Part shown: positions 10,498-22,199 of the stretch, in pieces
Layout: every line of letters starts with the position of its first letter
Numbering within the stretch: the stretch's first letter is position 1
Source of the DNA: Nyssa sinensis
Lineage: Eukaryota; Streptophyta; Magnoliopsida; Cornales; Nyssaceae
Assembly: GCA_008638375.1 (NCBI GenBank)
Contig: CM018038.1
Span: 13,910,515 to 13,974,514 of the forward strand
DNA: 64,000 nucleotides
Direction: 5' to 3'
Notes under the pieces: model-generated
The model's database searches: none
Seen by the model: only the letters and a program-made list of their open reading frames with translations
What the model was told of the DNA's origin: nothing
Translations under genes and position numbers: made by a program

Positions 10498-10515
10498 GGC
10501 TTGGGGGGGAGTAGT
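10498..10515 (+). promoter_or_regulatory. Polypurine tract of A
   Basis: GGCTTGGGGGGGAGTAGT lies directly before the TG of the 3' LTR and matches the polypurine tract of B in position and sequence. It would prime plus-strand DNA synthesis. Confidence 0.8.
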
Positions 10516-11090
10516 TGATATACCACAAAACGATAGACCAATCCTCATGCGACACGTGTCTACAGATCAATTAGGGGCTCGGTCATCCAAAGCATGCTGA
10601 GCATTCAGAACAGACCTACAAAACTTAAAAGGCTGAGCACACGCCTACAGAGTAGAGCTACGGAGCCTACAGGTCCGAGCACGGACCTCCAAAACACTCT
10701 CCGCTATTCAGAGCTCACCACCGCCTTAATATCCGAGCAAGGAATAAGGAAACAGTATCCTACAAGGAAACTGCCACACATGGTTATCTCTATTTTGATA
10801 CAATGTCTAACATGGAAACTACTATCTCCGATGATCAAATCCCTACTTTCATGGCTCCAAATCCTAATCAACTTAGGAAAGCCACCATCTATATATTAAA
10901 CCCTAGAGGCACGCCTTATTTTCTATGCTCATTCTTTGGCTTACATTGCAGTCTTTTCAATTCAGTTTATTAAGTTAAGCATCGGAGCGGCTACCGCCGG
11001 AGCCAATCCGGTGGTCCTCTGATCGTCTTCTTGAGTATTCTTCAGGTCGCAGAAGGTCAAAGTCAGCTACAGCCAAAAAGTACAGCATCG
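10516..11090 (+). repeat. 3' LTR of element A
   Basis: Starts TGATATACCACA like the LTRs of B and ends ACAGCATCG, where B ends GCAGCATCA, so the terminal CA has probably mutated to CG. A TATA box (TATATATTAA, 10890-10899) and the downstream Y-A-C-C-G-C-C-G-G-like conserved block match B. At about 575 bp it is shorter than the 721 bp LTRs of B. The 21 bp U3 repeats are reduced to a few degenerate units. Confidence 0.85.
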
Positions 11091-11210
11091 AATATGATCA
11101 TTAAAAAATGATAGATTAATTTTCATATGAGAACTCTAAAAATCTTGCTTTATGAAACATATTTATGATGTATTTGTCTTTTAAATTATACACGAAAACC
11201 TTTAAAATTT

Positions 11211-12406
11211 TCATAATTCGAATAATTTACATACCCTTTTATTTCTTTTCGTAGGTTTATGAATCTCGTAGTTTTTTTCTTCTTCAAAATTTGAATTGTC
11301 TCTATAAGTGCTTTTTGTGACGTCGATCTGGTACGAATCTATCAATAGGCTAGTCTTAGACAAGTCTTCCGGTGCGGTTCCTATCGATTGGAAGGTATCT
11401 ATTGGCATTGAGATTGAGCACTAGAAGCATCTCACAGATCTCACCAATATGTTGTCTCTGTTTGTCAATCACAGTTCATAAAACCTCTTCTCCATGACCA
11501 ACATCAATGAGGTTTGTGTTTTTGCCTCCGTTGTTTTCTATTTAGTTAGGCAAATCCTCGGTCTAATACCAACTTACACAACATGAAAATGTGAAAGAAA
11601 TCGCATACATTGAATTCTTTGAAAACCAAATAACACGAGAATTACTCACCTAACATGAGATTTGTTTTTCATATTGATAAAAACTTAATAATAGAAGACT
11701 ATTACACCATAGTTATAGAGTTAGAATAATACTAATTCGAATAGGAAACTACAAATTCTCTACTTGCTATATTAGTCCTAATAGAATTAAGAAATAGAGA
11801 AAATAAGGACAAAAATTGAAAACTAAAGAATCATACAATAATTTTGAAACAAAATACATGTTTTTGACAGGTAACATATCTAGTATACATAAAAAAACTT
11901 TGTCATTTGATAAACATAAAATATATTGGATAATATTATATAACTACGCTTAAAATAGGCTACAACAATATAAAACAATCGCAAAAAATAAATAAGAGTA
12001 TCGTTAACGAATCAAATTAAAATTAAGATAAGAATAAAATTAAAAAACTCTAAATGAAATCAGAATAAAATTAGAAATTGGAGAAATGTATTTTAAAATC
12101 TTATAAAATGTATAAAAAAAATTTCTAATAAAAAATTGAGGGCACAATTGCCCTTAGCCCGCTTCCTCTATAGTGAAAAAGCTTAATGGAATGATTTGAC
12201 AGATGAAACTCTAAGATTTGAGCATTATGTAACACCTATATGAGTTTCCATAATGCATATGAACAATTTAATAGGAAAAATAGTATTAATTGTAGTTATT
12301 ATAATTGAACCGAACAATGAATTGATGAAGAGGACGATTTATTGGTTTAATTGATTTTATGATTAATATAAAAGATATTATATTACATAATTAATATTTT
12401 AACTAA

Positions 12407-12437
<31 letters not shown>

Positions 12438-13760
12438 ATTTAATACAGAAGTTATTACATAACAGCGGTGACCTTATATGTGGCTAAAGTAGTTTCTTTT
12501 CCTCCTAAAGAACTCAAGTTCGACTCTCCATGTCCCTCTCTCTACATAAATTTTTTGGTTTCTTTTTGATAACTATAATCTCATGAGACCAACCACTCAC
12601 TTTTTTCCCGTCTCTAAGAACCTGTTCAGTGTGGCGTCGGGCCTGCCCAAACGCCGTTTCAGCTTGGAAGTTAGTCTTCAGAGTTCATTATCCAAAATTT
12701 AAAATTCTCACCAGAACTTGAAAACTGAAAGTACTCGTGAAATTTTCTGGTTTATATTTATGCAACCGAACTTTTTTTTGACTGATTTTTTTTTTGAGTT
12801 GTAAGGTAAAATGAAAGTATAAAATTATCTTTTAGTCCAAGTATTTTAATGTTATAGAACTAAGTCCACATTTTATTCTTTGGACCAAAAAATCCTTATA
12901 GAGATTATCAAAATATTGCACCAATAAATATGGAAACATTCTCTTAAAAGATGTAACACAATTTGATTTCAAAAACAAAAGGAAAAAATGACAAAAATTA
13001 CTGAATTTCCTATTTCATATGATAAAAAACAAAATCAAAACATATATTACTCAAAAAATACTCAAAAAACAAAGAATTTTCACTTGGTAACAAATAAATT
13101 TAACGCGGGAAAGGAAAAATAAAATGTTACTTTTCTTAAGTGATAAGGTGTTTGAGTTAGGATAAATTTTTGTCTTTTTTACCCTAACTCAATAGGATAT
13201 GAACGTAAAGTAAAAATTTATTTACCTGAAAAAAATTTACGTATATGAATGAAGGTAAAAATTTTCCTATTTGAAAAAAAATTATGTAACTGTGAAAACC
13301 ATAATTAAAATGTAAAACAAAATTATGGTAAAATTCAAATTTAAAACATAATATATAAGTTTGTACAATACTTTTATTGCAACATCAAATGCATTCTTTT
13401 TATTTCTCAAACCTATTGAATTTCCATCCTTTTGGCGTGTTTTCCAGAATCCATATTTATTTGGTTGAACAAGCACTCAAATAAGTAATATGAGAATATC
13501 AAAACAAAGAAGAGAACCTGTATCTCGAGAAGGTGAAGACATAAGACAAACTTTACATTAAAAAAGGCTTTACTATGTTATTCGCACTTTATTCAATCAG
13601 AAATTGACTATTGATACTTGCAGTAAACATGACAATCTCAATAGATTCACAATGCATACATGACATAGTGAATGCTTCGGCATCAATTCTTCTCATCTGT
13701 CTGACCAATTGCTCCAAATTTGGTGCGGAGCAAGACAGATAATACTGAAAAAATCTTTCC
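11211..13760 (-). pseudogene. Unrecognised intron-containing gene remnant in X1
   Basis: Three short frames recur in all X copies at matching positions. One, near 13600-13740, has Q-M-R-R-I-D-A-E-A-F and S-C-M-H. One, near 13370-13476, has Q-P-N-K-Y-G-F-W and R-N-K-K. One, near 11240-11520, has D-K-Q-R-Q-H-I-G-E-I and L-L-I-D-S-Y-Q-I-D, ending at a possible GT donor. Their conservation suggests exons of one minus-strand gene. However, a TGA before the third frame is shared by all copies and I cannot join the exons convincingly. No family is recognised. Confidence 0.3.
12408..12430. repeat. (AT)n microsatellite
   Basis: Uninterrupted AT dinucleotides followed by a short AC run. Confidence 0.9.
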
Positions 13761-14810
13761 AAAAGTGATGCAATCATCCAATCATTCCAAAAAAATATAA
13801 AACAATACCAAAATGTTATATTAGTAAACAAAAAAAATATAAAATTGAATGCCATGTAGAATTGGTGGAAATACCACTACATGTCCTTTATACAAAAAAT
13901 ATAACTTATCATATATTTATCAATAATTAAGTGACTATACTAGAGAGTTTATACTAATTAACTCTTTTTTAAAAAAATTATTTATTTCTTTCAATTTGAA
14001 TTATCATATTTTTCTATGTGGATATTAAGGAAGAAGATGTTTTGACGAGTAATGTTAGGTATTTCTAATTTATATTTTTAATATAATGTGTCAAGATATA
14101 GAGATTTTGAAAATTATATTTATGTAAAATCCAAAATCATTTTGGCTATCCTAAGCACAAGTTTTAGAACCTTCCATTTTAGGAAGTGCGGATACTTTTA
14201 AGAAGAGTGTAGAGTTTGAAAAAATGATTATAGATTAAGTAAAGTGATAAATCAAATTTAAAGATATTTTTATCATTTTTATTAGATAATAACACATTAA
14301 AAATAAATTTGAATACAGAATACAGAATACAGAATACAAAATACAAAATACAAAATAACGAAGTGTCGTAAACTTCAAAAGTGGAATGCACCAGTATAAC
14401 AATTAATTACTTATTTAAAAGACATAACCCAAGAAAAAAAAATGAAGGTGGACGTGGACCACAAGCTTGTTTGATAGGTTGAGTGGCCAGATCAGCAGGA
14501 GAGAACAGATTCCTGGTGCGTGGTAGAAAAGGAAAAGAGACAGAAAAAGGGCGAAAGAAGAAAATGACGTTTCACTGTAAAATCCAATACGCATCTTAGC
14601 TCCGATTCAGCTCCATTTTTTTATTATTGTAATTGGAATGCACTTGATAGCGTGAACGTTGGAATTTACTAAAACCTACGATTCAGGCAACATCGGCGTG
14701 TGGAATAGGAAAAAAAAAATTTGAATTGTATTTACGAATAAATTCAACACATGTCATCCTTAAAAAAAAAAAATTAGAAATTACAGGTCATACTGTTACA
14801 TCGATCCTAA

Positions 14811-16661
14811 TTAATTCACATTGCTTGTCTGCTTCTCTTCGGTTGCTTCTTTGGCTACCTCATTGGCTTCATCTTTTACTGGTTCCATCATTGATTCCAC
14901 CTTTTCTTCCACTTCTGCTTCTTTGGCTACCTCATTGGCTTCATCTTTTACTGGTTCCATCATTGATTCCACCTTTTCTTCCACTTCCTGAAACTGCATT
15001 TTCATTTCAAAATTTCACATTATTTACTCCCAATATATATAGTTTATGATTTGCATAGAAGTAACACGAACAAGCTGGCATTTCGTGTTTGTACTTTTCA
15101 AATGTTTTTGTATTTTTGTAAAACAAGTTGAGATTACTTATATTGACCGTAACCTAAACAAAAGACTTTAAAGAAAAAGCTTTGATCTGACGAGCTCAAT
15201 GCTGTAATATACACAACAAATAAAAGGTATTAGGTAAAACCTTGTCGATGACTCCATCAACTAAATGAGCCGCCTTAGCTGTTCCCTCGGCCACTTGTTC
15301 AACAAAATCAATGGCTTCTTTTAGTTTTCCGCCTGCGGGAATTTCATCAGCAATGTCTTCCGCCACCTCCTCCACTTTCTTGGCTACGTTTTCTATAGTT
15401 TCTACTACAACTTCTGCTGCTTCCACCGCGTTTTCAACTCTCTCTATATATGTCAAACATTAATATTTAGATCAGTTGAGGTTTGCCAGGAGGAAAACTA
15501 CCCAGATGAACAAACATATTAAAAATAACAAATAATAGCAATAATATTTATATTCCTTACTTGTCAATGTAAATAATGGCCCCCATTTGTGCTTCGTAAA
15601 GGATAGAATTATTGTTATTAACATTCCCAACATCCAACCTCTCCTGTTAAAATATCAGCCAAAACAGTTAAATGTGGCAGAGCGGCCAGGAGAAATTTTG
15701 GTTAGAGATAATCCTCAAAATCTTTGATTTAATTTTAGATAATATTTGATTTACTTAGAGATATTTATTTTGTGATTTGATTTGATTTTCTATTTCCTTA
15801 TTTGAAGAGATTGTTTTGATCTACCTTCATTATAGGTAATTGAATGTCATGTACAATGTATATATATATACACCCATATTGATTAATAGAAAGGTATGCC
15901 ATATTCTCTCATATCTTCAAGTATATTGTAATAATTTTAACATGAACCAGATCTATTCATAAATCCTGCTAATCACTCATATAAGCAATATGTTACTTTT
16001 ATATTTCTTAAAAACAAAAAATTCTATTCTAATAACATGCTGTTATAAACGGGTCCATATCAAGTCAATAGACCTGTTCATTCAAAATCATATTTGAGGG
16101 TTTTTTGCTCAAAAGCTCAGCAGAGGAGCAGTTCCTCCAGCCTCCCGGTGCTATGTCTAGCGGTCCAACCGCTGGTCAAACAGGCACAAAGAAGAACAAA
16201 ATACTGGCTATTATCATTGCAGATGATAAAGATGGCTCTTATTTTTAACTTACCAAGAATTTGGAGGAGATCCTCCTGAAGGAAGTGGAGCTTCTGGTTG
16301 GACACTGCTACAGACAATCAAGTCCCTGCAGATATATATATATATATATATATATATTTTCATCAGTTAGTAAAGAACTCAGAGCTGCAAAAAATAGCTG
16401 CATATATGGTGATAAGGTAATCTGGAAAGTGAAAATGTAGTACATCTTTGTATTTCTATCACTTTGCGGTGTCTGGGTGCTGAGATATTGCAAGCTTTGA
16501 CCTGTGAGAAGCCGAGATCCATCCCTGTGTTTTGAGATTGCTGAATAAGAAATGGGACTGAAAATGGAAGTTTGAAATTTGCAGAAGGGCCGAATATGAA
16601 GTCTGCTTGAGCTGGAAGGAACAATCAATCTTGAAATCGCCATAGCCTGTAGTTCAGCCAT
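14811..16661 (-). CDS. Plastid-targeted single-pass membrane protein, copy 1 (250 aa)
   Basis: Five exons with consistent phases: 16444-16661, 16254-16325, 15561-15643, 15241-15443 and 14811-14987, giving 753 nt. The product has an S/R-rich N-terminus without acidic residues for most of its first 45 residues, fitting a chloroplast transit peptide. A G-S-P-P-N-S-W linker follows, then one membrane segment (about residues 99-117) closing with K-H-K-W-G-P-L-F. The rest is a long E/K/V/A-rich amphipathic helix. The last exon holds two copies of a 24-residue E/K-rich unit where copy 2 has one. I recall unnamed plant plastid proteins with this layout, but no function is assigned. The first intron uses a donor after AAAGAT. 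The model is supported by identical splice positions in the second copy. Confidence 0.75.
15700..15933. mobile_element. 234 bp intronic insertion with ATTTT target duplication
   Basis: Flanked by ATTTT at 15695-15699 and 15934-15938. Copy 2 has a single ATTTT there, so its intron is an empty site. The insert is AT-rich, starts GGTTAGAGATAATCC and includes a TATATATATACACCC stretch. It resembles a small solo LTR (TRIM-like) by size and target duplication, but lacks the TG...CA ends. Confidence 0.65.
16332..16357. repeat. (TA)n microsatellite beside a splice acceptor
   Basis: TA dinucleotides within intron 1, a few bases before the CTGCAG acceptor of exon 2. Copy 2 has only about four repeats, so the tract length differs between paralogues. 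Confidence 0.85.
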
Positions 16662-16797
16662 ATAGAATCAACCTCTACCATATCACTGTAACAGGCCTTG
16701 GTAAGATTTGAGTAAACTGTGGAAATCTCTCAAACAAGATCGAGACAACGAAGAGATCAACAAAATATGGGATTGCAATAGATTGTGCCGGAAGAGC

Positions 16798-16829
<32 letters not shown>

Positions 16830-17477
16830 TATACATACATGTGTGTGTATATATATACCCATGTGCAATGACTTGTTAAATTGAAATTAAAAATGTTGGG
16901 GTTTTCCTGGTCTAGCCATCGAGTCAAAAAGTCAATTTTGGCAACTCTTATCCTAATTGGCTGCACGTTACGCGGCACTTTTAAATTCATTTCATGTTTC
17001 TTTTTATTATTAACCTTTTTTTTCATCTGAATTTTCAAATTGCCATTAATCATCTTGTACGTTCACCTCACCTGCTTCGTGACCATTCCCCAATATGTTA
17101 ATCTTTTGATCATATAGATTTGAGCCTTGATTTAAAATGATAAAAAGCCATTTAATTAGTTTTTTTTTTTATCAAGTTAATGACAGAATGCATTCTGTAA
17201 TGAGTCCCATCTCCCGTCAACGGTTTTCCCAAACGTATAACCCTCTTGACATCATGATCACGACAACGTATTTTTTTAATGATTCTATATTATATGTGGT
17301 TGTATTATATTTTAATTAAAAAAGTGAGTCATATCAAACATAATATTCATTTAAATGAGTTGAGAAAAAAATATAATTTGAATTAAGTTGCGATTTGAAT
17401 AAGTACTTGCGAAAAAATGTTGTTTGAATTAAGTTATTTAGTATTTGAATAAATATATTTAATAAGTGCTTAAAGAA
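16662..17477. promoter_or_regulatory. Upstream region of plastid-protein gene copy 1
   Basis: No gene is seen. It has alternating AT/GT microsatellites at about 16800-16856 and a T-rich stretch, aligns with the region upstream of copy 2, and should include the promoter. No single TATA box can be chosen because of the TA tracts. Confidence 0.4.
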
Positions 17478-17851
17478 TTACATGTATGCAATCTCGAACT
17501 CGTTCATAACCTAGTAATTATGATTGAACCTTTTCAAGAAAAATTGAAAATTCAAAGATTTTTCCTTTTACATTTTTTATGATGTTTGAAATATTAAGCT
17601 CTTGTTTTACAGACAATAATGATCTCATAATGAAACAAGAAAAATTTTCTTCTGCTTCTTTTTCTTCATCCACCACAATTTCGTTCTTCTCATAATCACT
17701 AAAATTATCTTGTGGTACTTCAGATTCATTCTCATTTGTAATGTTGACAACTTTCATGGGAATCTCTTACTTCTTTACAATTACAATTACAATTATATTT
17801 TTCTTTCACAATAGAGTTTGTTGAATCTATTGGTGCTGCTAGATTTACACT
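17478..17851. repeat. Segmental duplication block P, copy 2 (left of the CACTA)
   Basis: Matches 45716-46100. A minus-strand frame at 17518-17757 encodes an acidic stretch with E-E-N-F-S-C-F-I-M-R-S-L-L and is partly kept in the other copy. Its family is not recognised. The block is split from X2 by the CACTA element, which ends the segment after TACACT. Confidence 0.7.
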
Positions 17852-17872
17852 TACTTAAAAAATGTCTACATT

Positions 17873-18160
17873 TAGCGACGCACATTATTAGCGACACCCA
17901 AAAAAACATTGCTAAAACCTACTATTAGCGACGCACATGAGGTACGACGCTAAAAGTGATGAAAAATGATTTCCTACATGAAAACAATGGCACGCACCTT
18001 TTAGCGACGCCAAAACAGTCATTAGCGACGAACAAGAGTGTCGCTAAAAGTATAGAGTTTCGTCGTTAATAATGTGATAATTAAAACAACATCGTTTGGG
18101 ATACCTTTGGCAACGCCCAAAAACTTATTAGCGACGTATTATGTGCGTCACTAATAAGTC
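17873..18160. repeat. Left subterminal repeats of the CACTA element
   Basis: Many copies of TTAGCGACG(C) and its inverse GCGTCGCTAA, often paired as short palindromic arms. In CACTA elements such arrays are binding sites for the element's own DNA-binding protein. Confidence 0.85.
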
Positions 18161-18504
18161 TGCAATATTTTTCCCAAACCATATGCAGATCTCATTCGGT
18201 TGCGCAATTTTTTTTTTTTTTCTCTCTCTCTCTCTCTATCAGACGGTTCATTGATGGCGGTGATCACTTTCCAGCGACTGTGACTTCCGGCAACGACTAT
18301 TGAGACAATAACTCTTTCTCTCTCACTCCCTGATCTCGAGCTCTCTCTGTCTCTCTCTCTTGTAGACTGAATTTTATTGGGAAGAGCTTTCTACCAAGAT
18401 TTTACTTTCTTTACACATTTGTTCTTTCTATTTGAAGGTTTGTATCCAAACTTCCATATAAATGTATATAAGCCTCTATTTGATGTTATTTTGTTGTGTT
18501 ATAT

Positions 18505-18540
<36 letters not shown>

Positions 18541-18542
18541 GT
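18505..18542. repeat. (TA)n microsatellite
   Basis: Nearly pure TA repeat with one interruption. A CT-rich tract at 18211-18240 and 18300-18360 precedes it. Confidence 0.85.
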
Positions 18543-18647
18543 ATTTAAATCGATGCATGTATAGTGATCTCAAATTTTACATATCTAACTAGCCTAGTCA
18601 TAGTTTAGTACAATGATAAAATGTTTACATAGTCAAGTGTGAGAATG

Positions 18648-19888
18648 CGAATAGCCAAAAACAAAAACAAAAGTATAAGAATGTGATCTATCGTGAAAAT
18701 CAATCAAATTACCAAACTAAACTACTAGTATAGTAGAGAAGTAAGAGTCGAACCCACAGAGACTGTTAATTGTTTAAAAATCAAAGTTGAGATTAATTTT
18801 AATTCAAATTAACAAAGATTGATTGTTGTTGATTTTCTTTCTAAAATTAAATGAGAATTATAATTAAAGCAAATATTGAACTGAATTAACAATGAATCGA
18901 ATTAAAAGAGGATTCCTAGGGTGTTGAATTCACCACTAATCTTGTAACTAGCTTCAATTGTATTAATTCTTGGGTCATTAAATTTGGATGTAAAAGATGT
19001 GTTTTGGCTACAAGCCTCAAGAAAACCACGCTCCAAAACCCTAAGCACGAATCATCTTTGATCAACACAAATTGTCTACGCTAATTCTAAAGTCATAGTT
19101 ACAATTTGTTTTCCCTGAGTTATGACTTGACCTACGGTTTTGATGTATGTATACATATTACTATTGTATAACCACATAAACAAAATCACACAAATTGATT
19201 ATGTGAAACTGAATAATACGATCATTGCCTTAATAAAATCCAAACATTATATAATCAACATCCAAAACTAATTAACCCAAAAATAAAATACAAAGAAGCA
19301 ATATTACTTGACTAGGGTTTCATCTAAACCCTAGGAATGAGAGAAACTTAGCCCATGATTGTAGAAGAGGAGACCACCATAGCCATGGAGTTCTTCATCT
19401 TCTTCTTTAGAGTCGTTTCCTTCTTTCCTCTCCTGGTCTAGATCCCCAAAAACGGCCTCCTTCTTTTCCCCAAAACCCTAGCTCCCATTAATATCCCATT
19501 TTCCCAAAATTACCTCCACAAAATAAGAAAATCAGAAAAATAAAGTAAAATTCCGTCATTAGACATTAGGGGCCCAAAAATGGAGTCTAAAGTGTTCTAA
19601 AATATAGCCTATAATGCTAAAATAGGCCCTGGTCCACCAACATATGGACTAAGCCTCTCTTTTAACCCGAAACCACTTGTTTTTCCACTTCTTTTAGCAC
19701 TTCAAAGCCTAATATTTTCCTTTTGCTCCAAATCCACCGCTAAATCATCAACTTTGTCAAGTTTTCTCTGCAAAAAGATAAAATAAGAATTAACTAGCAA
19801 ATGCATATAGATTGGAGAAATTAAAATAATAAAAGTGTAAGAATATTTAGGGTTAACAAAATAAATATGCACTTTTTAACCAGTTATC
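18648..19888. mobile_element. Unclassified 1.24 kb insertion inside the CACTA element
   Basis: Flanked by AGAATG at 18642-18647 and 19889-19894, so a 5-6 bp target duplication is likely. Removing it restores a smooth GTGTGAGAATGTGACTTCA. There is no long frame. It includes a GTCGAACCCACAGAGACTG stretch and two AAACCCTAG motifs. It could be a solo LTR, but clear TG...CA ends are missing. Confidence 0.5.
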
Positions 19889-19894
19889 AGAATG

Positions 19895-21800
19895 TGACTT
19901 CATGTTTAAATAGCTGCCGCTTTTTTCACATATTGGCATGGTATGATTTTTATTGTTTAAATTTTTAGGTGAATAGAATTTTTTAACTTAGTCAATAAAC
20001 ACAAGTCAATCATTTTATGTCATATAGGTAAAAATAATTTTTTTTATCTCCTTCAAACTAAATAACAAGTACACGTGACATAGGCTAATTGGCCTAGTCC
20101 ACGCACTTGATTCACTTAAAAATTTCTTCAAATTCAGTACTTGTATTATTAAAATAGTTTTGGTTGTCATTAAAAAGGAAAAGAAAATAAAAAAAAATGA
20201 AAAAGAAAAGTTTAATGGCAAGCTTGACTGCTGACAATTAAATTTGCAGTTATGAATATTAAAATGAAAAAAATCTTTATTTATAAAAATAAAAAAAAAT
20301 TAGACTAACGATTTTTAACGTACAAATGATGTGTCTTTTTCAAATTATGAAACTAAACTAATATGTTAGAGCTAATGTAGCTCAATGGTGGAAAACATCT
20401 GAAATGTCTTAAGAAATAAAAAAGAAAGAAGCAGCATTGCCTAAAAGTACCCGAGTCACTCACCGCCCCCCATCCCCACCTCCCTCGAAAAAAAGGGTGC
20501 CTGATGATAAAGGTCTCTTCATGGGAAATGAAAATTGACTCCATGACCCTTATGCATCAAAGTTTCCGAAAGAAGTTTTTCATAATTTTTTAAACTATTT
20601 TTATATAACATATGACCAAATATATTCCATACTATTTAATAAATTTTAAAAGGCAAAAATAATATTATAACTTCCATAATCACTTATAAAAATATTACCT
20701 AAACACTTTATAATCTAAGTAAAAAAAACATCATTATCACTTTTATGAATATTTTTTTGTGTGCTTTTTTTTAAAAGATTAATCCAAACATTAAATTACT
20801 TCTCCAAGAATCACTTCTTAGAAACATATTTATCATAGAATCACTTAGTGTCCATTTGGTAACACTTTTTTAAGTGCTTTTTTGGTACTTGACAAATGCA
20901 AAAATTAGAGATTTAATTGGAAAGGTTTAAACTGAGATTATTATTGTTATGTGAAAACTTTGGAGCTTAGCAGATCAATTTAGGCTTATTTTATGAAGAC
21001 TATTTGTGTTTGTTTGCTAATTTGTTATGAAGATTGTCTATGTCCAAACACCAGATTGATGTGATGTTTGGACAACTTTGATGTGATGTGTGTTACTTAA
21101 TTACATGTTTGGAATCAGCTTAATATATCATTAAAGGACATTTTAGTATGGGCATGTACATAGATTAAACTATGTTTCTGTCCTATTCTTATTGTTAATC
21201 AAGCTTAGTGGTCATTTGGATGAGATGAAAAGAGGAATAATTTAATTAAAAATAAGTTTAAACTCAAAGAAAAACTAAATGATCATGTAAGGTTAGGTAA
21301 ATTGAATGTGTAGTGTTTGTAACTAAATGATCATGTAACTCAATGTATAATTGCGTTTATGTAAGCTTAGTTCTGTTCGGAAGTCATTTTCATCACACGT
21401 GAATCTTGTCACGAAATTTATTCGCGATTGGACTCATGTGTATAAAAATTAATTATTGAATTGTCTAGAATATGACAGTTTGGAAATATATAAATCTGCA
21501 TAGCAATCAATAGCGCATAGTTGAATATTCTATTATGAGAAAATTTTAGCACGGTCTCCTATTATTTTTTGGGTATATATTTAGACGTAGTAACATCTAT
21601 CTCGTATACTTGGAGAACTGTAGGGAGATGCTGCCGAAATTTTCTTCGAGTAGAATTAGTCATTTGATTTGCTACTGATTGCAATGTAAATTATGCATTC
21701 ACGAATGGGATAGGACCATCTTACCCTTTAGAGAGAAGTTGGAGGTGCTAGGATTCATGTTTCATATTTATAATGAGCAATATTTTTTACTTGTATTAGG
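19895..21800. other. CACTA interior without recognised genes
   Basis: AT-rich sequence with no coding signal I can support, lying between the 1.24 kb insertion and the transposase remnant. Confidence 0.4.
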
Positions 21801-21803
21801 TAA

Positions 21804-22150
21804 ATGAAAATGGATAAGAGTTGGATGGACTTGAGGGGCAGGCATTTGCCAGGATATGTGAAGGGGATCAAAGATTTTATTGAGTTCGATCGTGCATTTG
21901 CAGATGGAAGAAATATGATAAGATGTCCATGTATGAGGTGTAATAATAGGGATTATATGCTCATAGATAAGACCAAAGAGCACCAATTCCTACATGGGAT
22001 GGACAAGATGTATACGTGTTGGGAATTTCATGAGGAACACCGTCACGTATGAGTGGTAAGTGAGGATGAAGAAGAAGACGACGATGATGACTTAAGTGAT
22101 AATATTGGTGTTGGTTACGAAGGCTTGCCACAAATGTTGACAGACTTGTA
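21804..22150 (+). pseudogene. CACTA transposase N-terminus (transposase-associated domain)
   Basis: The 82-codon frame from 21804 has the features of the transposase-associated domain at the start of En/Spm-type transposases: a D-K-S-W-M start, V-K-G-I-K-D-F-I, then R-C-P-C-M-R-C-N-N and a later Y-T-C-W-E-F-H. The frame stops with TGA at about 22050. The same frame continues with a D/E-rich acidic stretch to a TAG at about 22151. The catalytic part is absent, replaced by the satellite array. Confidence 0.85.
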
Positions 22151-22199
22151 GGGGGCTACAATTGGGGCTCGTAGTCACAGGAGTGACACAGGACAATTG

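Larger units (their letters stand above)
4332..11090 (+). mobile_element. Deleted Tat-lineage Ty3/gypsy element A
   Basis: Plus-strand element in the order gag, protease, a short pre-RT remnant, integrase C-terminus, hairpin array, antisense accessory pseudogene (minus), polypurine tract and 3' LTR. The 5' LTR and the first seven or so gag codons are lost at the E0 junction. The RT, both RNase H domains and the integrase core are deleted between about 6950 and 7120. The right end is followed by AATAT, which fits the unoccupied site in block X2 (GATATA-AATAT-GATCATT near 25350-25372). Confidence 0.85.
11091..14184. repeat. Segmental duplication block X, copy 1
   Basis: About 3.1 kb of AT-rich host sequence, alignable throughout by eye with 25350-28465 and 46160-49190. 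It starts right after element A, so its left part is displaced beyond the window. It contains gene-like remnants on the minus strand, given separately. Confidence 0.85.
14185..17477. repeat. Segmental duplication block Y, copy 1
   Basis: Alignable with 30845-33860. It contains the plastid-protein gene plus flanks. Differences from Y2 include a 234 bp insertion in intron 2, an extra 72 bp repeat in exon 5 and a longer TA microsatellite. Confidence 0.85.

Noticed and set aside
14726..15049. Plus-strand frame with a leucine-rich repeated stretch
   Set aside because: It is antisense to the duplicated helix unit of exon 5 of the plastid protein gene, which has a consistent five-exon model.
16379..16624. 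81 aa frame overlapping exon 1 of the plastid protein gene
   Set aside because: Shadow frame; the 72-codon exon with transit-peptide character and matching splice phase is the supported one.
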